Shown: positions 7,847 through 16,516 of the stretch, piece by piece
How positions within the stretch are numbered: the stretch's first letter is position 1
How the letters are laid out: each line of letters starts with the position of its first letter
Assembly (NCBI GenBank): GCA_030065125.1
Contig: JASJDM010000013.1
Span: 1-64,000 of the forward strand
Direction of reading: 5' to 3'
Length of the DNA stretch: 64,000 nucleotides
DNA from: Lysobacterales bacterium
Lineage (GTDB): Bacteria; Pseudomonadota; Gammaproteobacteria; Xanthomonadales; SZUA-38
The notes under the pieces: generated by a model
What the model saw: only the letters and a program-made list of their open reading frames with translations
Databases searched by the model: none
What the model was told of the DNA's origin: nothing
Program-made: the position numbers and the translations under genes

Positions 7847-8889
7847 GCCGTGCCCTCCTGCTCGTCCTTCTTCTCGCCATTCTCAGGCCGGGTCCCAAAC
7901 ACCGTAGGCTGAATCAACCGGTCAATGTGGGGCGATACCGCGTTGGCCAGCAGGATGGCGTACATCACCCCTTCGGGCATGCCGCCCCAGTAGCGGATCA
8001 CCACCACCAGTGCCCCGATCAGCAGCCCGTAAAGCCAGCATCCCGCGTTGGTGATAGGGGATGCCACCATATCCGTGGCCATGAACACCGCGCCCAGCAT
8101 CAGCCCACCGGAAAACAGCATGAACACTGGCGAGGCATACTCTCCTGGCGCGATCAGGTTCATCAGGAAACTGAGACCCGCAACCGTGGCCAGAATGGAC
8201 ACCGGGATTCGCCAGTTGAGCATATTGCGCAGGGCCAGGTAGGCGCCGCCGGCCAGGATAAGGGCGGCGCAGGTTTCCCCCACCGACCCGCTGGTCAGGC
8301 CAAATGCCAGTTCGGGCACACCGGTGGTGGCATTCTGGAATTTCATGACCGCCAGCGGCGTGGCCGAGGTCACCGCGTCGTAAACCGGTTCGGCCATGGG
8401 GATGGTCAGGGTGGATGAAGGCAGGTCCGTGAACCGGCCCGGTGAAAACGCCTCGGACCAGTGAGTCATGGCCTGGGGAAACGCGGCCTGCAGAAAGGCC
8501 CGGCCCACCAGGGCGGGGTTGAAGGCGTTGTAGGCCAGACCGCCAAACAGGTACTTGCCGATGCCCACGCCGAACACACCGCCGATCACCACCATCCAAA
8601 GCGGCAGGGCCGGCGGCAGGGTCAGGCCGTAAAGGATACCTGTGATGGTGACCGACCAGTCCGAGACCGGTGTTTCCCGCCGGTTCAACCGGTTGAGAAA
8701 ATGCTCGGTGGCGACACAGGACGCGGTGGCCGTGAAGATCACCAGAGCCGCCGCCAGCCCAAAGGCATAAACCGCGAATCCAACCACCGGCAGCAGGGCC
8801 AGCACCACGTGGTACATGATGTGATCCACGCTGGCGCCGCTGGACACGTGGGGCGAGGAGGCGATCTGCAGGGTACGGGAGAGCTTCAT
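7843..8889 (-). CDS. rnfD: Rnf complex subunit RnfD (covalent FMN)
   Basis: A 348-aa polytopic protein beginning MKLSRTLQIASSPHVSSG, close to other RnfD starts. VTSATPLAVMKF near residue 185 holds the Thr to which FMN is esterified in RnfD/NqrB. The charged C-terminal tail ends soon after the last helix. The ATG at 8889 overlaps the rnfC TGA (ATGA). A longer reading from the rnfC frame is only a shadow. Confidence 0.95.
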   Translation of the reverse strand: MKLSRTLQIASSPHVSSGASVDHIMYHVVLALLPVVGFAVYAFGLAAALVIFTATASCVATEHFLNRLNRRETPVSDWSVTITGILYGLTLPPALPLWMVVIGGVFGVGIGKYLFGGLAYNAFNPALVGRAFLQAAFPQAMTHWSEAFSPGRFTDLPSSTLTIPMAEPVYDAVTSATPLAVMKFQNATTGVPELAFGLTSGSVGETCAALILAGGAYLALRNMLNWRIPVSILATVAGLSFLMNLIAPGEYASPVFMLFSGGLMLGAVFMATDMVASPITNAGCWLYGLLIGALVVVIRYWGGMPEGVMYAILLANAVSPHIDRLIQPTVFGTRPENGEKKDEQEGTA

Positions 8890-10229
8890 GCCGGCCTCGC
8901 GGTTTTGCGCAGCATGCGCTTGGCCAGCCGGAAGTACTGCACCAGCGGGATGTGAGACGGGCACACGAATGAGCAGGAGCCACATTCGAAGCAGTCCATC
9001 AGGTGAAACTCCTCCGCCATCTCGGTGTAGCACTCGTTCTTGGCCAGGATGCCCATCTGGGACGGGTTGAGGTACATGGGACAAGCGTCCACGCAACGGG
9101 CACAACGGATACAGGGGTAGATCCTGCGTTCACCGTGGGCACCGGTTTCCGCCCGGGTCACCGCGGTGATGCCCGACGTTCCCTTGGTCAGGGGGACGTC
9201 CAGGCTGGATACCGCCGGCCCCATCATGGGTCCACCCAGGAAAACCCGGGTCATGTCATCGGTCACCCCCACCTGCTCCAGGGCGAAACGTACCGGGGTA
9301 CCGATGGGAATCCGGTAGTTACCTTTCTTGACGATGCCGGGCCCACCGATGGTGACCACTCGCTCCTGGATGCCCTGGCCGTGAGGCAGCAGCCGGCCGA
9401 TCTCGGCGGTGGTGGCCACGTTGACGCAGATGGCGTGGACATCCAGCGGCAGACCGCCGGAGGGAATCTCCCGGTCCAGCAGGGCCTTGATCACCATCTT
9501 TTCGGCACCCTGTGGATACTTGACCTGCAGCACTTCGACGGTGATGGGCAGGTCGGCGGGGCAAGCCTTGCGCAGTGTTTCCACCGCGTCCAGCTTGTTG
9601 GCCTCCACCGCGATGATGCCGCGCCCGGCACCCGTGGCCTTCATCAGGTAGCGCAGACCCATGAACACATCATCCGTCTGCTCCAGCATGACCCGGTGAT
9701 CCGTGGTCAGGTAGGGCTCACACTCCACCCCGTTGATGATGACCGTATCCAGGCTTTTGCCTTCGGGGATCTTGAGCTTGGCGTGGGTTGGGAACGCTGC
9801 GCCCCCCAGGCCCACGATGCCCGCCCGCTGGATGGCGCTGATGATGTCATCCGGGGTAGCCGTTTCCAGCCGACAGGGTTCGCCGTCCGCCACTTCCTGG
9901 GTGGACGCAGGGTACGGTTCCAGGTACACGCCCGGAACCAGGTCGCCGCTGATGCTGGGGACCCGGCCGATCTTGCGGATGACACCGCTGGCCGGCGCAT
10001 GCATGGCCACGGAGATGAACCCGTCCGCCTCGGCAATGGTCTGGCCCCGGGACACCTCCTGGCCCTCACGCACCACCACCTTGGCCGGCTTGCCCAGGTG
10101 CTGAGACAGCGGCACCAGCAGGGTCGGCGCAAACGGGAAGCGGCGAATGGCCAGGTCCCGGGTATCGTCCTTGTGTTCCTCGGGATGAATCCCGTGGCGG
10201 AACGTGGAGCGGCGAAAGTTATCCAGCAT
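8886..10229 (-). CDS. rnfC: Rnf complex subunit RnfC
   Basis: A 447-aa soluble subunit. In order: N-terminal barrel/sandwich region (residues 1-120), NADH- and FMN-binding region with GLGGAAFPTHAK near 145 and INGVECEPYLTTDH near 170, an SLBB-like segment, then two [4Fe-4S] motifs, CIRCARCVDACP near 372 and CFECGSCSFVCP near 412. It ends soon after, without the long Ala-rich C-terminal extension of enterobacterial RnfC. RnfC is the NAD(H) site of the complex. It follows nifJ by 39 nt in the same operon. Confidence 0.95.
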   Translation of the reverse strand: MLDNFRRSTFRHGIHPEEHKDDTRDLAIRRFPFAPTLLVPLSQHLGKPAKVVVREGQEVSRGQTIAEADGFISVAMHAPASGVIRKIGRVPSISGDLVPGVYLEPYPASTQEVADGEPCRLETATPDDIISAIQRAGIVGLGGAAFPTHAKLKIPEGKSLDTVIINGVECEPYLTTDHRVMLEQTDDVFMGLRYLMKATGAGRGIIAVEANKLDAVETLRKACPADLPITVEVLQVKYPQGAEKMVIKALLDREIPSGGLPLDVHAICVNVATTAEIGRLLPHGQGIQERVVTIGGPGIVKKGNYRIPIGTPVRFALEQVGVTDDMTRVFLGGPMMGPAVSSLDVPLTKGTSGITAVTRAETGAHGERRIYPCIRCARCVDACPMYLNPSQMGILAKNECYTEMAEEFHLMDCFECGSCSFVCPSHIPLVQYFRLAKRMLRKTARPA

Positions 10230-10268
10230 GGTTCAGCGTCCGAAGGGTCGTTGAAAAGTTCTCTGGCG

Positions 10269-13200
10269 TCAGTTGAACTTCTCGCCGCGCTTGATCCACT
10301 TGTCGATGTCCTTGGCACTGCGATCCGCGGGCAATCCCGGGTGTATCACCTGGGCGGTACATTTCTCCGCCGCTTTCACCAGGTCTCGATAGGGCCCGCC
10401 CTGGGGATCGGCAATCACCGCCTTCTTGTCGCCGTTGTAGGCAAAAATCTTGCCGTTGATCATGATGCATTCATCGCAGGAGGTGCACTCGTCGGTGTCC
10501 AGCCAGGGGGCCATGTACTCACCCTCGGCCGCGGGTTCCGCCGCCGGGGCAGGCACTGCCACCGGGGCCGCGGCGGGTACGGCCGCAGCAACGGCTCCAC
10601 CGCCGGCATCTCCACCTGCCGCCTGGACCGTTCCCAGGACGCTGCCGATATCCGCCGACTGCCCACCGGCCACCATCTGCACCAGTCCCGCGGCGATCTT
10701 CTGCACCACTTCCTGGCGGATGCGGGATTCGATGCCCTCGTCCGGCACCGGCACTTCCACTTCCTCCTCCAGTTCGGCCAGGTCGCGCAGCATGATCCAG
10801 AAATCACGCCGCTCCTCGGTTGAGATGGCCATGGGTTCGGCAGCCAGCAGGCGGCTCAACTGCTGCTTGGCGTCCAGCGCCCACACGTAAGGCACGTAGT
10901 CCTCCCGCTCGTCCGCGTCCAGTTCGATGTAATCGGCCAGTGGGATCTGGGCTTCGTTCCAGGCGTCACGCGGAATCTTGCGGAAGTGCTTGCGGAACCG
11001 GGTTTCCGTGGAGGCGAAGTCGGCGAAGGTGGTTGCCAGCTCCATCTCCTTGCGGGTTCCACCGTCCATGTACTCGACGGGCGCGGTGGCCCACAGCTTG
11101 TCCATGGCGGGGTTGCCGTCCAGGTCCAGGCATTCACCAATGGTCTTGCCGCGATCCGGGTCGTAACGGAACAGCGGGAAGGCCCGGGATTCCACCGCCA
11201 GCTTGGCCTGGTGATGACCCATATCGTCGCCGATGCCATGCTCGGGCTGGCATGAGGTGTACAGGTTGAACAGCGCCGGGCGCCGGGACATCAGTCCCTG
11301 CACAAAGCTCTCGATCATGTGGTTGGCATAGGCAATGGTGCTCTGGGCCACATAGGTGGTCCGGTGCGCCATGGCAATCAGGCCAATCTCCTTGCGGACC
11401 TCCTCCTTGCCCTTGATGGCCTTGCCGTACTGGGCCATGTCGGAGATCTGGCCGAAGAATCCCGAGGTACAGGCCTGGCCACCGGTGTTGGAGTACACCT
11501 GGGTGTCCACCACCAGCACCTTGATGGGTTTGCCCAGCATCATGGCCCGGGACAGGTTCTGGAAGCCGATGTCATACATGGCACCATCACCGCCCGCCGC
11601 CACCACCGGCGGACACAGGTGGAACTCCTCGTCGGTGAAGTCCTGCCAGTTGAAGCGCTGGAACTCCTCGTCGTGGACCGCCGGGTTGTAGGCGTCCTTG
11701 AGCTCCAGTTCGGCCATGCGGATGGCCTTGAAGCCTTCGGCCATCTTCACCATATGACCCTCGTACACGCCCAGGGCCACCGAGGTGCTGTCCTGGAACA
11801 GGTGGTTGGCCCAGGGGAAGGGGTAGGGGTTGAACGGGAAGGTGCTGCCCCATACCGAGGTGCAGCCCGTGGCGTTGATCATGCCCATGCTGGAGCGGCC
11901 CTTGCCGGTAGTCCCGTCGGTGTAGCGCCACTTCAATTGGGTCAGATCCGAGATCAGTCCGGTGACCCGCTTGAGCCACTCGCGATCGATGGGCTCGGCC
12001 TCGTGGGCCTTCTCCACGTTGCTGGCGATGCTGGCCAGGGTGATGTCTCCGCCGGCGTTGCCGGACAGCATGGCGTCCAGGTCCGCCGGGTCATCCAGGT
12101 GGATCTCGCCCACCAGCTTCAGCTGGACGTGCTGTTTGAGGTCAGCAATCAGACGGTCCAGCTTCTCCACGTGGGCCTTGACCCGGGGCTGCAGCAGGGA
12201 TTCCACCGTGGCGGTGAACAGGTGCACCACGGTTTTTTCCGAGCAGCCCAGGCAGGCGCCGTCGCCGCTGGCCAGGGGCAGGTAGGCATCTTTGTTCAGC
12301 AGGATCGTTTCCAGGGCGCCGATACCCTCTTCCAGGTTGTCCACCCGGATGTACTTCTCCGGGGTATTGGGAAGATCCAGCCAGAAGCCCCAGTTCTTGC
12401 GCAGTTCGGCAATGGTGTCTTCGGTCTGGGTGATGGGACGCAGTGCGTCGTCGGCACAGACCTCCACACACTCCATGCAGCCCTTACAGGTGTTGGGATC
12501 CACCGTGATGCTGAGCAGTCCGCCGTCGCCGGCTTTCTTCTTCTCACGCAGGGTGAAGTAGGGCCGGGAAAGGGCGAACTGGAAGCTGCCGATTTCCTCG
12601 CGGAAACCCTGGAACTCTGCCTGCAGCGCAGCCTGGTCCGAACCGGCCTCGGCCACGGTGGCGTCGATGGCCTGGTTCATCAGCTCATGCACTGACGCTT
12701 CTTCCTCGGCGCCCTGCAGCAGCTTGCGCAGCTTGGATTCAAGCTGGCGAATGGCCTTGGGCAGCAGCGTGGTGGGTTTGCCGGCTTTCTTCAGCCGGTT
12801 GACCACGGTTTCCAGCACCTGGGAAACTTCATTGACCAGGCCGGGTATCGCGGTGTCCGGGCAGACCGTGTAGCAGTCGCCGCAGGCCGTGCAGTTTTCC
12901 GGAATCCACTGGGGATGCTGGAAGCGGATCGAGGTCATATCCCGGAAGTGGGACGTGACCGCCGGCATCAGGCTCATGCTCATGAAGGGATCCGCAGGTA
13001 CCGAGCCACCGACACCCTGGGCATAAAGGCTGCCGGTCTGGGCCCAGAATCGATGGATATCGGTACTGGGCGACTGGCTCTCGGGCATGCCCTTGACCCG
13101 GACAGGCACCGGCAGATGGCCGTTGCCGGCAGTGTCTTCGCCAACGGTCTTTTCGGTGACTTCGGTGAGCTCGTCAAAGCCGCGCTTGACCACCCGCATA

Positions 13201-15233
13201 TTGTCTTCCACCACCCGGGCGCCCTTGGAACCGAACTTGTGCTGCAGCTGGTCGCGGATCGCGTTGAGCAGGAAATCCTCGGTAAGGCCCTTCTGCTCCA
13301 GCAGCGGCGAGGTGGCAAAAAACGCACCCTGAAAGGCAATGCCCTGCATGCGCAGCTGCAGTTCCGGATCCGTGGCTTCGTCCCGGGCGATCTGGAACGC
13401 ATCCAGGTAGTACACCTTGATATCCCGGTCGATGATGGTCTGCCGGTAGTGGCGGGGAATGGACTTCCAGAATTCCTCCGGTGAGCTGGCGTCGCTCTGC
13501 ATCACCAGCACGCCGCCTTCCTTCAGTCCGGCCAGGGCGTCGGTGTGCTTGAACACGTTGGGATCCGGCGCCAGCACCACGTCCACATAGAAGAATTCGC
13601 AGTTGACCCGGATAGGCTCCGGTGCCGCCGCCAGGAAGTAGCTGGTGGGCTGGCCCTTTTTCTCCGAACCGTACTTGGGGTTGGCCTTGACGTGGTAACC
13701 CAGCAGGTCGAACAGGATGATGGCCAGGTTTTTGCCGGTGGTGATGGCACCCCAGCCGCCCACGGAATGCATGCGCACGGTGATGCAGCCTTCGGGCATC
13801 AGGTTGGGGTTCTCGCTGCCCTTCACCGCCAGCGCCTTGACGTGGGGATAAGCGTCCGCCACGGTCTGCTGGTGGATCTCCTGGGCGGGGCTCAGGTTGC
13901 CATCCTTGACGAAGTCGATGGACAGGTAGAACTGCCGCTGCTGGCGACCGTCCGGCTGCATGTTTTCCACCGCACCCAGAATCGCTTCGGGCTGCAGGTC
14001 GCGGCTGCCCAGGCCGAAGGAACCGGAGTACAGCTCCGGCATATCCTTGATGGACTTGTAGGAGGTCAGCTCCGGATACACCGGGGTCTTGCTGCGGCCG
14101 TTTTCCAGGCACTTGTTGATCACCGCCCGGATTTCCCGCATCAGCGGCAGGTCGGCGGCCAGGGGCTGGTCGGTGCGTTCCAGTACCGCCACGCCCTTGC
14201 GGCCCTTGAGCAGTTCGCCCAGCAGGTCGCCCGGGAACGGCCGGAACATCAGCAGGTCCACCACGCCCAGCTTGATGCCCTTGGTTTCACGCACGTAGTC
14301 GGCCACGGCTTCGGCCATGGGGATCAGGCTGCCCTGCCCCACGATCAGGTATTCCGCGTCGTCGCAGCGGTAACCCATGGTGCGGGCATACTTGCGCCCG
14401 GTCAGGGCGGCAAATTCTTCAAATGCCTGGTCGGTGAGGTCCTGAACATGGTCAAAGAAGTAGGGGCGCTGAGCCGCCACGCTCTGCATGTAGGAATCCT
14501 GGTTCTGGACCACCCCGGCCATCACCGGGTCATCCACCGTCCAAAGCTCGGGGATGCGACGGCGCCTGTCGCCGTAGATGATCTTCTGGGCCGGGGTCGG
14601 CGTGTCGATGATGTCCTCGGGCTTGCCCAGGAATTCGTCGATCAGCTCCCGCTCGGGCACCATCATGGATTCGATCAGATGGGTGGTCAGGAAGCCATCC
14701 TGGCCCACGATGCCCGGGGTCAGCGCCATCTCGGCCACCCGGTGGGCAATGATGTTGAGGTCCGCCACCGACTGGGCGTTCTTGGCAAACACCTGGAAGA
14801 AGCCGGTGTCGTCCACGCAGTGATAGTCATCGTGGCCGGCGTGCACGTTCAGGGTGGCCTTGGTGATGGCCCGGCAGCCCATGTTCAGGACGTAGGTCAG
14901 ACGCTTGCCCACGGCTGCGTACAGCGACTCGTGCATGTAGGCGATACCCTGGCCCGATGAAAAATTAGCGGCACGCAGCCCGGTCATGGACAGCCCTGCG
15001 GTGACCGCAGCCGCGGCGTGTTCACCCTCGGGCTCGACAAAAATCAGCGGCCGGCCGGAGATGTTGATGTGACCCTTGGCCGCGTTTTCGGCCCAGTATT
15101 CACCCATCTGGGTGGACGGCGTGATGGGATAGGCGCCGGCGGCGTCGGTGGATTCCCGTTCGCACATGATGGCGGCGGTGTTGCCGTCCATGGCCGAGCG
15201 GGTGCCGGGGTACTTGACGTGTTCCTTTTTCAT
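10269..15233 (-). CDS. nifJ: Oversized pyruvate:ferredoxin oxidoreductase (NifJ-type) with extra C-terminal Fe-S domain
   Basis: A 1654-aa protein against about 1170-1230 aa for ordinary NifJ. Order: pyrimidine-binding domain with AYPITPSTQMGEYW near residue 35; linker domain; gamma-like domain with MHSVGGWGAITTGKNLA near 490; a two-cluster ferredoxin domain, ENCTACGDCYTVCP near 785 and NTCKGCMECVEVC near 915, separated by an unusually long helical insert of about 115 residues; ACLGCSEKT near 995, which gives proximal-cluster cysteines; and the thiamine-PP site GGDGAMYDIGF near 1215 followed by DTQVYSNTGGQ. After the normal end comes an Ala/Pro linker (about 1545-1575) and a further domain with CTSCDEC near 1590 and a distant Cys, enough for one more [4Fe-4S]. 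It oxidises pyruvate (or a related 2-oxoacid) with CoA to acetyl-CoA, CO2 and reduced ferredoxin. An in-frame TTG at 15248 is possible, but the ATG at 15233 has a purine-rich site upstream. Confidence 0.88.
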   Translation of the reverse strand: MKKEHVKYPGTRSAMDGNTAAIMCERESTDAAGAYPITPSTQMGEYWAENAAKGHINISGRPLIFVEPEGEHAAAAVTAGLSMTGLRAANFSSGQGIAYMHESLYAAVGKRLTYVLNMGCRAITKATLNVHAGHDDYHCVDDTGFFQVFAKNAQSVADLNIIAHRVAEMALTPGIVGQDGFLTTHLIESMMVPERELIDEFLGKPEDIIDTPTPAQKIIYGDRRRRIPELWTVDDPVMAGVVQNQDSYMQSVAAQRPYFFDHVQDLTDQAFEEFAALTGRKYARTMGYRCDDAEYLIVGQGSLIPMAEAVADYVRETKGIKLGVVDLLMFRPFPGDLLGELLKGRKGVAVLERTDQPLAADLPLMREIRAVINKCLENGRSKTPVYPELTSYKSIKDMPELYSGSFGLGSRDLQPEAILGAVENMQPDGRQQRQFYLSIDFVKDGNLSPAQEIHQQTVADAYPHVKALAVKGSENPNLMPEGCITVRMHSVGGWGAITTGKNLAIILFDLLGYHVKANPKYGSEKKGQPTSYFLAAAPEPIRVNCEFFYVDVVLAPDPNVFKHTDALAGLKEGGVLVMQSDASSPEEFWKSIPRHYRQTIIDRDIKVYYLDAFQIARDEATDPELQLRMQGIAFQGAFFATSPLLEQKGLTEDFLLNAIRDQLQHKFGSKGARVVEDNMRVVKRGFDELTEVTEKTVGEDTAGNGHLPVPVRVKGMPESQSPSTDIHRFWAQTGSLYAQGVGGSVPADPFMSMSLMPAVTSHFRDMTSIRFQHPQWIPENCTACGDCYTVCPDTAIPGLVNEVSQVLETVVNRLKKAGKPTTLLPKAIRQLESKLRKLLQGAEEEASVHELMNQAIDATVAEAGSDQAALQAEFQGFREEIGSFQFALSRPYFTLREKKKAGDGGLLSITVDPNTCKGCMECVEVCADDALRPITQTEDTIAELRKNWGFWLDLPNTPEKYIRVDNLEEGIGALETILLNKDAYLPLASGDGACLGCSEKTVVHLFTATVESLLQPRVKAHVEKLDRLIADLKQHVQLKLVGEIHLDDPADLDAMLSGNAGGDITLASIASNVEKAHEAEPIDREWLKRVTGLISDLTQLKWRYTDGTTGKGRSSMGMINATGCTSVWGSTFPFNPYPFPWANHLFQDSTSVALGVYEGHMVKMAEGFKAIRMAELELKDAYNPAVHDEEFQRFNWQDFTDEEFHLCPPVVAAGGDGAMYDIGFQNLSRAMMLGKPIKVLVVDTQVYSNTGGQACTSGFFGQISDMAQYGKAIKGKEEVRKEIGLIAMAHRTTYVAQSTIAYANHMIESFVQGLMSRRPALFNLYTSCQPEHGIGDDMGHHQAKLAVESRAFPLFRYDPDRGKTIGECLDLDGNPAMDKLWATAPVEYMDGGTRKEMELATTFADFASTETRFRKHFRKIPRDAWNEAQIPLADYIELDADEREDYVPYVWALDAKQQLSRLLAAEPMAISTEERRDFWIMLRDLAELEEEVEVPVPDEGIESRIRQEVVQKIAAGLVQMVAGGQSADIGSVLGTVQAAGGDAGGGAVAAAVPAAAPVAVPAPAAEPAAEGEYMAPWLDTDECTSCDECIMINGKIFAYNGDKKAVIADPQGGPYRDLVKAAEKCTAQVIHPGLPADRSAKDIDKWIKRGEKFN

Positions 15234-15258
15234 CAGCTGTCTCTTCAAATAAGTTGAT

Positions 15259-16116
15259 TCAGGTCACCGATGCCCTGCGGGCACCTTTGCGAATGACGCG
15301 ATGGGCCTCCCGACCCAGCTGAACGCCTTTTTCCGGATCCAGCCAGACGATGGCGCCGGTGGGGCAACGTTCAATGGGCTCCCGGTTGTTATGAGCCCGG
15401 GTGTAATCCACCACCGGCAGGCCCTGCTGCATCGTGATCAGACCGGGCGCGTCGGCGGCGCACTTGCCGCAGGCCGTGCAGGCCACTTCGCAGTCGTCCA
15501 GCACGGCATCACCGTTTTCCAGGTTGCGGCAGGCCACCCACAGCTGGTGGCTCACCGGGTGCAGCGAAAACAAGTCCTTGGGGCAGGCATCCACACAGTC
15601 TCCGCAAGCCGTGCAGGCGTCCTCCAGGACTTCCGGCAGAGATTGGGCGTTCATGGTGATGGCGTCGAAGTCGCATACCACCTCGCAATCGCCGTATCCC
15701 AGGCATCCCCAGCTGCAGCCCTTGCCACCGCCGCCAATCAGCGCTGCGCCCCGGCATGACTCGACACCCTGGTAGAACGCCTGCAGCCTGGCCACGTTGG
15801 CTCCGCCGGCGCAGGCCAGCCGTGCGACCACCTTCTCCTGGGCGCCGACGTCAACTCCCAGGAAAGCCGCGATGGATCCTTTCTCGTCCTCGGTGGACAC
15901 CGTGCATTTGGCCGGTTGCGCACTGCCGTCGACCAGCGCCTCGGCCAGCCCGCGACAGCCGGGGAATCCGCAGGCGCCGCAGTTTGTGCCCGGCAGCAAG
16001 TCGAACACGGCTTCGATGCGCGGGTCTTCTTCGACGTAGAGATTTTTGTGTGCAACCACCAAAAGGGTTGCCAGCAAAAAACTCAGTGCCGCCAGCGCAC
16101 CTACGGCAACGAGCAT
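15259..16116 (-). CDS. rnfB: Rnf complex subunit RnfB
   Basis: A 285-aa protein with an N-terminal membrane helix, then the Fe-S domain GTNCGACGFPGCRGLAEALV (residues 44-63) typical of RnfB, and two further ferredoxin motifs, ACTACGDCVDACP near 170 and ACTACGKCAADAP near 212. A further Cys-rich segment (CSWGCLGYGDCEVVC near 140) supports extra clusters. RnfB is the entry point for electrons from ferredoxin. A GAGGGG site lies 5-6 nt before the ATG. It is the first gene of the operon and is separated from nifJ by about 25 nt, so ferredoxin producer and ferredoxin consumer are encoded side by side. Confidence 0.94.
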   Translation of the reverse strand: MLVAVGALAALSFLLATLLVVAHKNLYVEEDPRIEAVFDLLPGTNCGACGFPGCRGLAEALVDGSAQPAKCTVSTEDEKGSIAAFLGVDVGAQEKVVARLACAGGANVARLQAFYQGVESCRGAALIGGGGKGCSWGCLGYGDCEVVCDFDAITMNAQSLPEVLEDACTACGDCVDACPKDLFSLHPVSHQLWVACRNLENGDAVLDDCEVACTACGKCAADAPGLITMQQGLPVVDYTRAHNNREPIERCPTGAIVWLDPEKGVQLGREAHRVIRKGARRASVT

Positions 16117-16150
16117 GGATTCCCCTCGCTAAGCAATGATCCTGGGGCCA

Positions 16151-16178
16151 ATTTTAGTCCCGGCCCGCCCCCCCTGAA
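16151..16178 (-). promoter_or_regulatory. possible promoter of the rnfB-nifJ-rnfCDGEA operon
   Basis: On the minus strand TTCAGG (16173-16178), a 16-nt G-rich spacer and TAAAAT (16151-16156) precede rnfB by about 35 nt. The -10 is good and the -35 poor, as would suit an activated promoter. No clear operator was identified. Confidence 0.3.
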
Positions 16179-16208
16179 CCCGTGGAAAATGCCTAATCGG
16201 GTAGGTCT

Positions 16209-16301
16209 ATCCGCAAGTCCGCGAGGTAGCCATCCATCCACGCTTCGGTCACTCCACAGGCCAATGCCACCTTGACCCAGGGGACGGCGGATCTTGCGGA
16301 T
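16209..16301. repeat. degenerate copy of the four-hairpin repeat
   Basis: CCGCAAGTC near 16210 and GGATCTTGCGGAT near 16288 are the two ends of the outer hairpin of the intact repeat that follows, but about 65 bases of unrelated sequence replace its tip. It therefore looks like a decayed or interrupted copy. The 400-nt gap between rnfB and the next gene consists of this, two full copies and the rnfB promoter region. Confidence 0.5.
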
Positions 16302-16307
16302 GAACTT

Positions 16308-16405
16308 TGGCACAGGGACGTGCCAACGGCCGGAGGCCGTGAGGGAATCGAAAACCGCGTTTTCGATTCCCGGCCGCAAGTCGGACAGGATGTCCGATCT
16401 TGCGG
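16308..16405. repeat. four-hairpin palindromic repeat, copy A
   Basis: 98 bp made of four adjacent palindromes. On the plus strand: GGCAC/GTGCC around AGGGAC; ACGGCC-GGA-GGCCGT; a 12-bp perfect stem GGAATCGAAAAC with loop CGC; and CCGCAAG plus TCGGACA paired with TGTCCGA, a bulged T and CTTGCGG around loop GGA. Copy B follows at a 106-bp period and is identical except that the first loop region reads GGGACG here instead of GGGATG. Confidence 0.85.
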
Positions 16406-16413
16406 ATAAACCT

Positions 16414-16511
16414 TGGCACAGGGATGTGCCAACGGCCGGAGGCCGTGAGGGAATCGAAAACCGCGTTTTCGATTCCCGGCCGCAAGTCGGACAGGATGTC
16501 CGATCTTGCGG
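16414..16511. repeat. four-hairpin palindromic repeat, copy B
   Basis: Second copy of the 98-bp element. Its first hairpin is GGCACA-GGGA-TGTGCC, which contains ACAGGGATGT; the second and fourth hairpins also present GGA in their loops. It lies 5 bp beyond the stop codon of the leftward Gly-rich gene. Confidence 0.85.
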
Positions 16512-16516
16512 ATAAA

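Noticed and set aside
9003..14960. Long open frames on the plus strand opposite rnfC and nifJ (up to about 600 codons).
   Set aside because: They are reverse-frame shadows of high-GC genes with clear Fe-S and thiamine motifs on the minus strand; their translations are His/Gly/Arg-rich with no domain.
16193..16432. Short minus-strand frame through the repeats ending in a plausible-looking 28-residue tail.
   Set aside because: Most of it reads through the palindromic repeats; only the tail looks protein-like and I cannot match it to a family.
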